DNA of 6,298 bases, from NCBI GenBank assembly GCA_028704195.1, contig JAQVLL010000128.1, positions 1-6,298 of the forward strand, in the 5' to 3' direction. Numbering within the stretch: the first letter of the stretch is position 1; each line of letters starts with the position of its first letter. This DNA comes from Smithellaceae bacterium (GTDB lineage: Bacteria > Desulfobacterota > Syntrophia > Syntrophales > Smithellaceae). Positions 5,734 through 6,298 of the stretch are shown piece by piece. The notes beneath the pieces are model-generated. The model was not told where the DNA came from. It was given only the letters and a program-made list of their open reading frames with translations, and did no database searches. The position numbers and the translations under genes were made by a program.

Positions 5734-5825
5734 GGGAACAGGTTGCTGCCTGAACATTAATCTAGATCAGATTTACACAGATCACCCCTGTTCTTCGTCC
5801 CAAGAAACCAGGGTTATTTAAAAAA
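5734..5825 (+). promoter_or_regulatory. Possible attenuator-like structured leader
   Basis: Three overlapping pairings are visible. GAACAGG (5736-5742) is complementary to CCTGTTC (5787-5793). CAGG (5739-5742) can instead form a small local hairpin with CCTG (5749-5752). CCCTGTTCTT (5786-5795) can form a 10-bp stem with AAGAA and CAGGG (5802-5806 and 5809-5813), with a 2-nt bulge and 6-nt loop, followed by TTATTT. The third structure resembles a weak intrinsic terminator and the first would prevent it, while the second would release it. The T-tract is poor and no known riboswitch class is recognised, so this is a hypothesis from base pairing only. Confidence 0.35.
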
Positions 5826-5834
5826 CGTCATTGG

Positions 5835-5897
5835 ATGGTGTATATCAAGCCAAGTATAGACTGGAAAAATATTATCAATCTCGGTAGACGGTCATGA
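5835..5897 (+). CDS. Possible 20-codon leader ORF overlapping the radical SAM start
   Basis: An ATG at 5835 opens a 20-residue frame whose TGA (5895-5897) overlaps the ATG of the downstream gene in an ATGA arrangement, the usual geometry of translational coupling. The peptide has two Trp-free ends, one internal Trp, and a basic tail (GRRS); no domain is recognisable. The ORF has no convincing ribosome binding site, so translation is doubtful. The frame is open further upstream, to a TAG at 5763-5765, but lacks another ATG there. It could be a coupling leader, the tail of a decayed gene, or chance. Confidence 0.25.
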   Translation: MVYIKPSIDWKNIINLGRRS

Positions 5898-6298
5898 AAG
5901 TCGTACTAATTGCCATGCCGGACATTGCGCCGATCATGCTTCACGAAGAAGCGATTCACATGCCGAATCATGGGATAGCTTGTGTCGGCGGCAATATCGA
6001 CGAACGCCATGACGTTTACTTAATCGATCTTGTTCGTAAGCGTTCTTCCATCAAAAAGTATCTTACCCATACATTAACCAGCATCAAGCCGGACATCATA
6101 GGCTTGTCAACAATGACCTGGCAGTATGATACCTGCGTTAGTCTTATCCGGTTTATCAAAACCATACTCCCAGATGTCAAAATCGCTCTGGGCGGTTACC
6201 ACGCAACTCTTGTGCCGGAGGAAATCGCTGTTTCGGCTGATGCTGCTCTTATCAATTTCATTGTTCGTGGAGAAGGGGAGATCACATTCCGTCGGCTT
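5894..6298 (+). CDS. Cobalamin (B12)-binding domain protein, probable radical SAM enzyme, N-terminal part
   Basis: The first 135 codons are present and the frame is open to the window edge. The sequence starts with MKVVLIAMPD, a typical first beta-strand of the B12-binding Rossmann-like domain. It continues with a KPDIIGLSTMTWQYD segment (about 65-79), then LGGYHATLVPEEI (99-111) and VRGEGEITFRRL (124-135). This order (GG-x-H followed by the RGEGE turn) is characteristic of B12-binding domains that precede a radical SAM core in the class B methylase-like family, which methylate or rearrange unreactive carbon centres. The CxxxCxxC cluster motif would lie beyond the window, so the radical SAM part is inferred. 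The ATG at 5894 is the first in its frame after a TAG (5885-5887), but its ribosome binding site is weak. Substrate and pathway cannot be told. Confidence 0.85.
   Translation, partial: MKVVLIAMPDIAPIMLHEEAIHMPNHGIACVGGNIDERHDVYLIDLVRKRSSIKKYLTHTLTSIKPDIIGLSTMTWQYDTCVSLIRFIKTILPDVKIALGGYHATLVPEEIAVSADAALINFIVRGEGEITFRRL

Noticed and set aside
5605..5760. Open stretch on the + strand with an ATG at 5665 (31 codons)
   Set aside because: It spans the candidate promoter and the leader pairing element, has no Shine-Dalgarno sequence before the ATG, and no recognisable domain. A chance frame is the simpler view.
5297..5893. Cobalamin riboswitch before the B12-binding gene
   Set aside because: I looked for the B12 box and the surrounding conserved core and did not find a convincing match. 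TTGCCACTTCC near 5369 is only superficially similar.
1..6298. CRISPR array, insertion sequence, prophage or toxin-antitoxin module
   Set aside because: No regularly spaced repeats, no transposase or integrase motifs, no target-site duplications and no small paired genes are visible. The tRNA has no adjacent integrase or obvious repeat of its 3' end within the window.

Overview
The window looks like a piece of an anaerobic bacterial chromosome. A ferredoxin-linked 2-oxoacid oxidoreductase, an A-type flavo-diiron protein, a long-chain acyl-CoA ligase and a cobalamin-binding radical-SAM-type protein together suggest a strict anaerobe. A sulfate-reducing or syntrophic member of the former Deltaproteobacteria is my best guess, inferred from gene content and protein style, not from a database search. 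There is no sign of an insertion sequence, prophage, CRISPR array or plasmid module.

Layout. At the left edge the end of a porA-like gene is followed 9 bp later by a complete porB-like gene, both on the + strand. These are the thiamine-diphosphate and Fe-S core of an enzyme that converts a 2-oxoacid plus CoA to acyl-CoA, CO2 and reduced ferredoxin. A shared terminator-like hairpin separates porB from a convergent gene on the - strand for a long-chain acyl-CoA synthetase (AMP-forming). Next on the - strand is a two-gene unit, cupin then fprA, with a clear intrinsic terminator just after fprA. FprA is a flavo-diiron O2/NO reductase and the cupin is a small single-domain protein with an incomplete metal motif. 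The unit probably serves oxygen or NO defence.

The right third is mostly non-coding. It holds a tRNA-Gln(CUG) gene with a near-consensus promoter, then about 600 bp without a convincing gene but with several palindromes. That stretch ends in a candidate promoter and a structured leader before the truncated + strand gene at the right edge, which encodes the N-terminal B12-binding domain of a probable radical SAM protein. The leader contains segments that could form mutually exclusive hairpins, as in a transcription attenuator. It also holds a 20-codon ORF whose stop overlaps the start of the radical SAM gene (ATGA).

Overall the protein-coding content is ordinary anaerobic core metabolism. I do not see a convincing undescribed system. 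The part most worth a second look is the leader region at about 5550-5900 and the gene it precedes.
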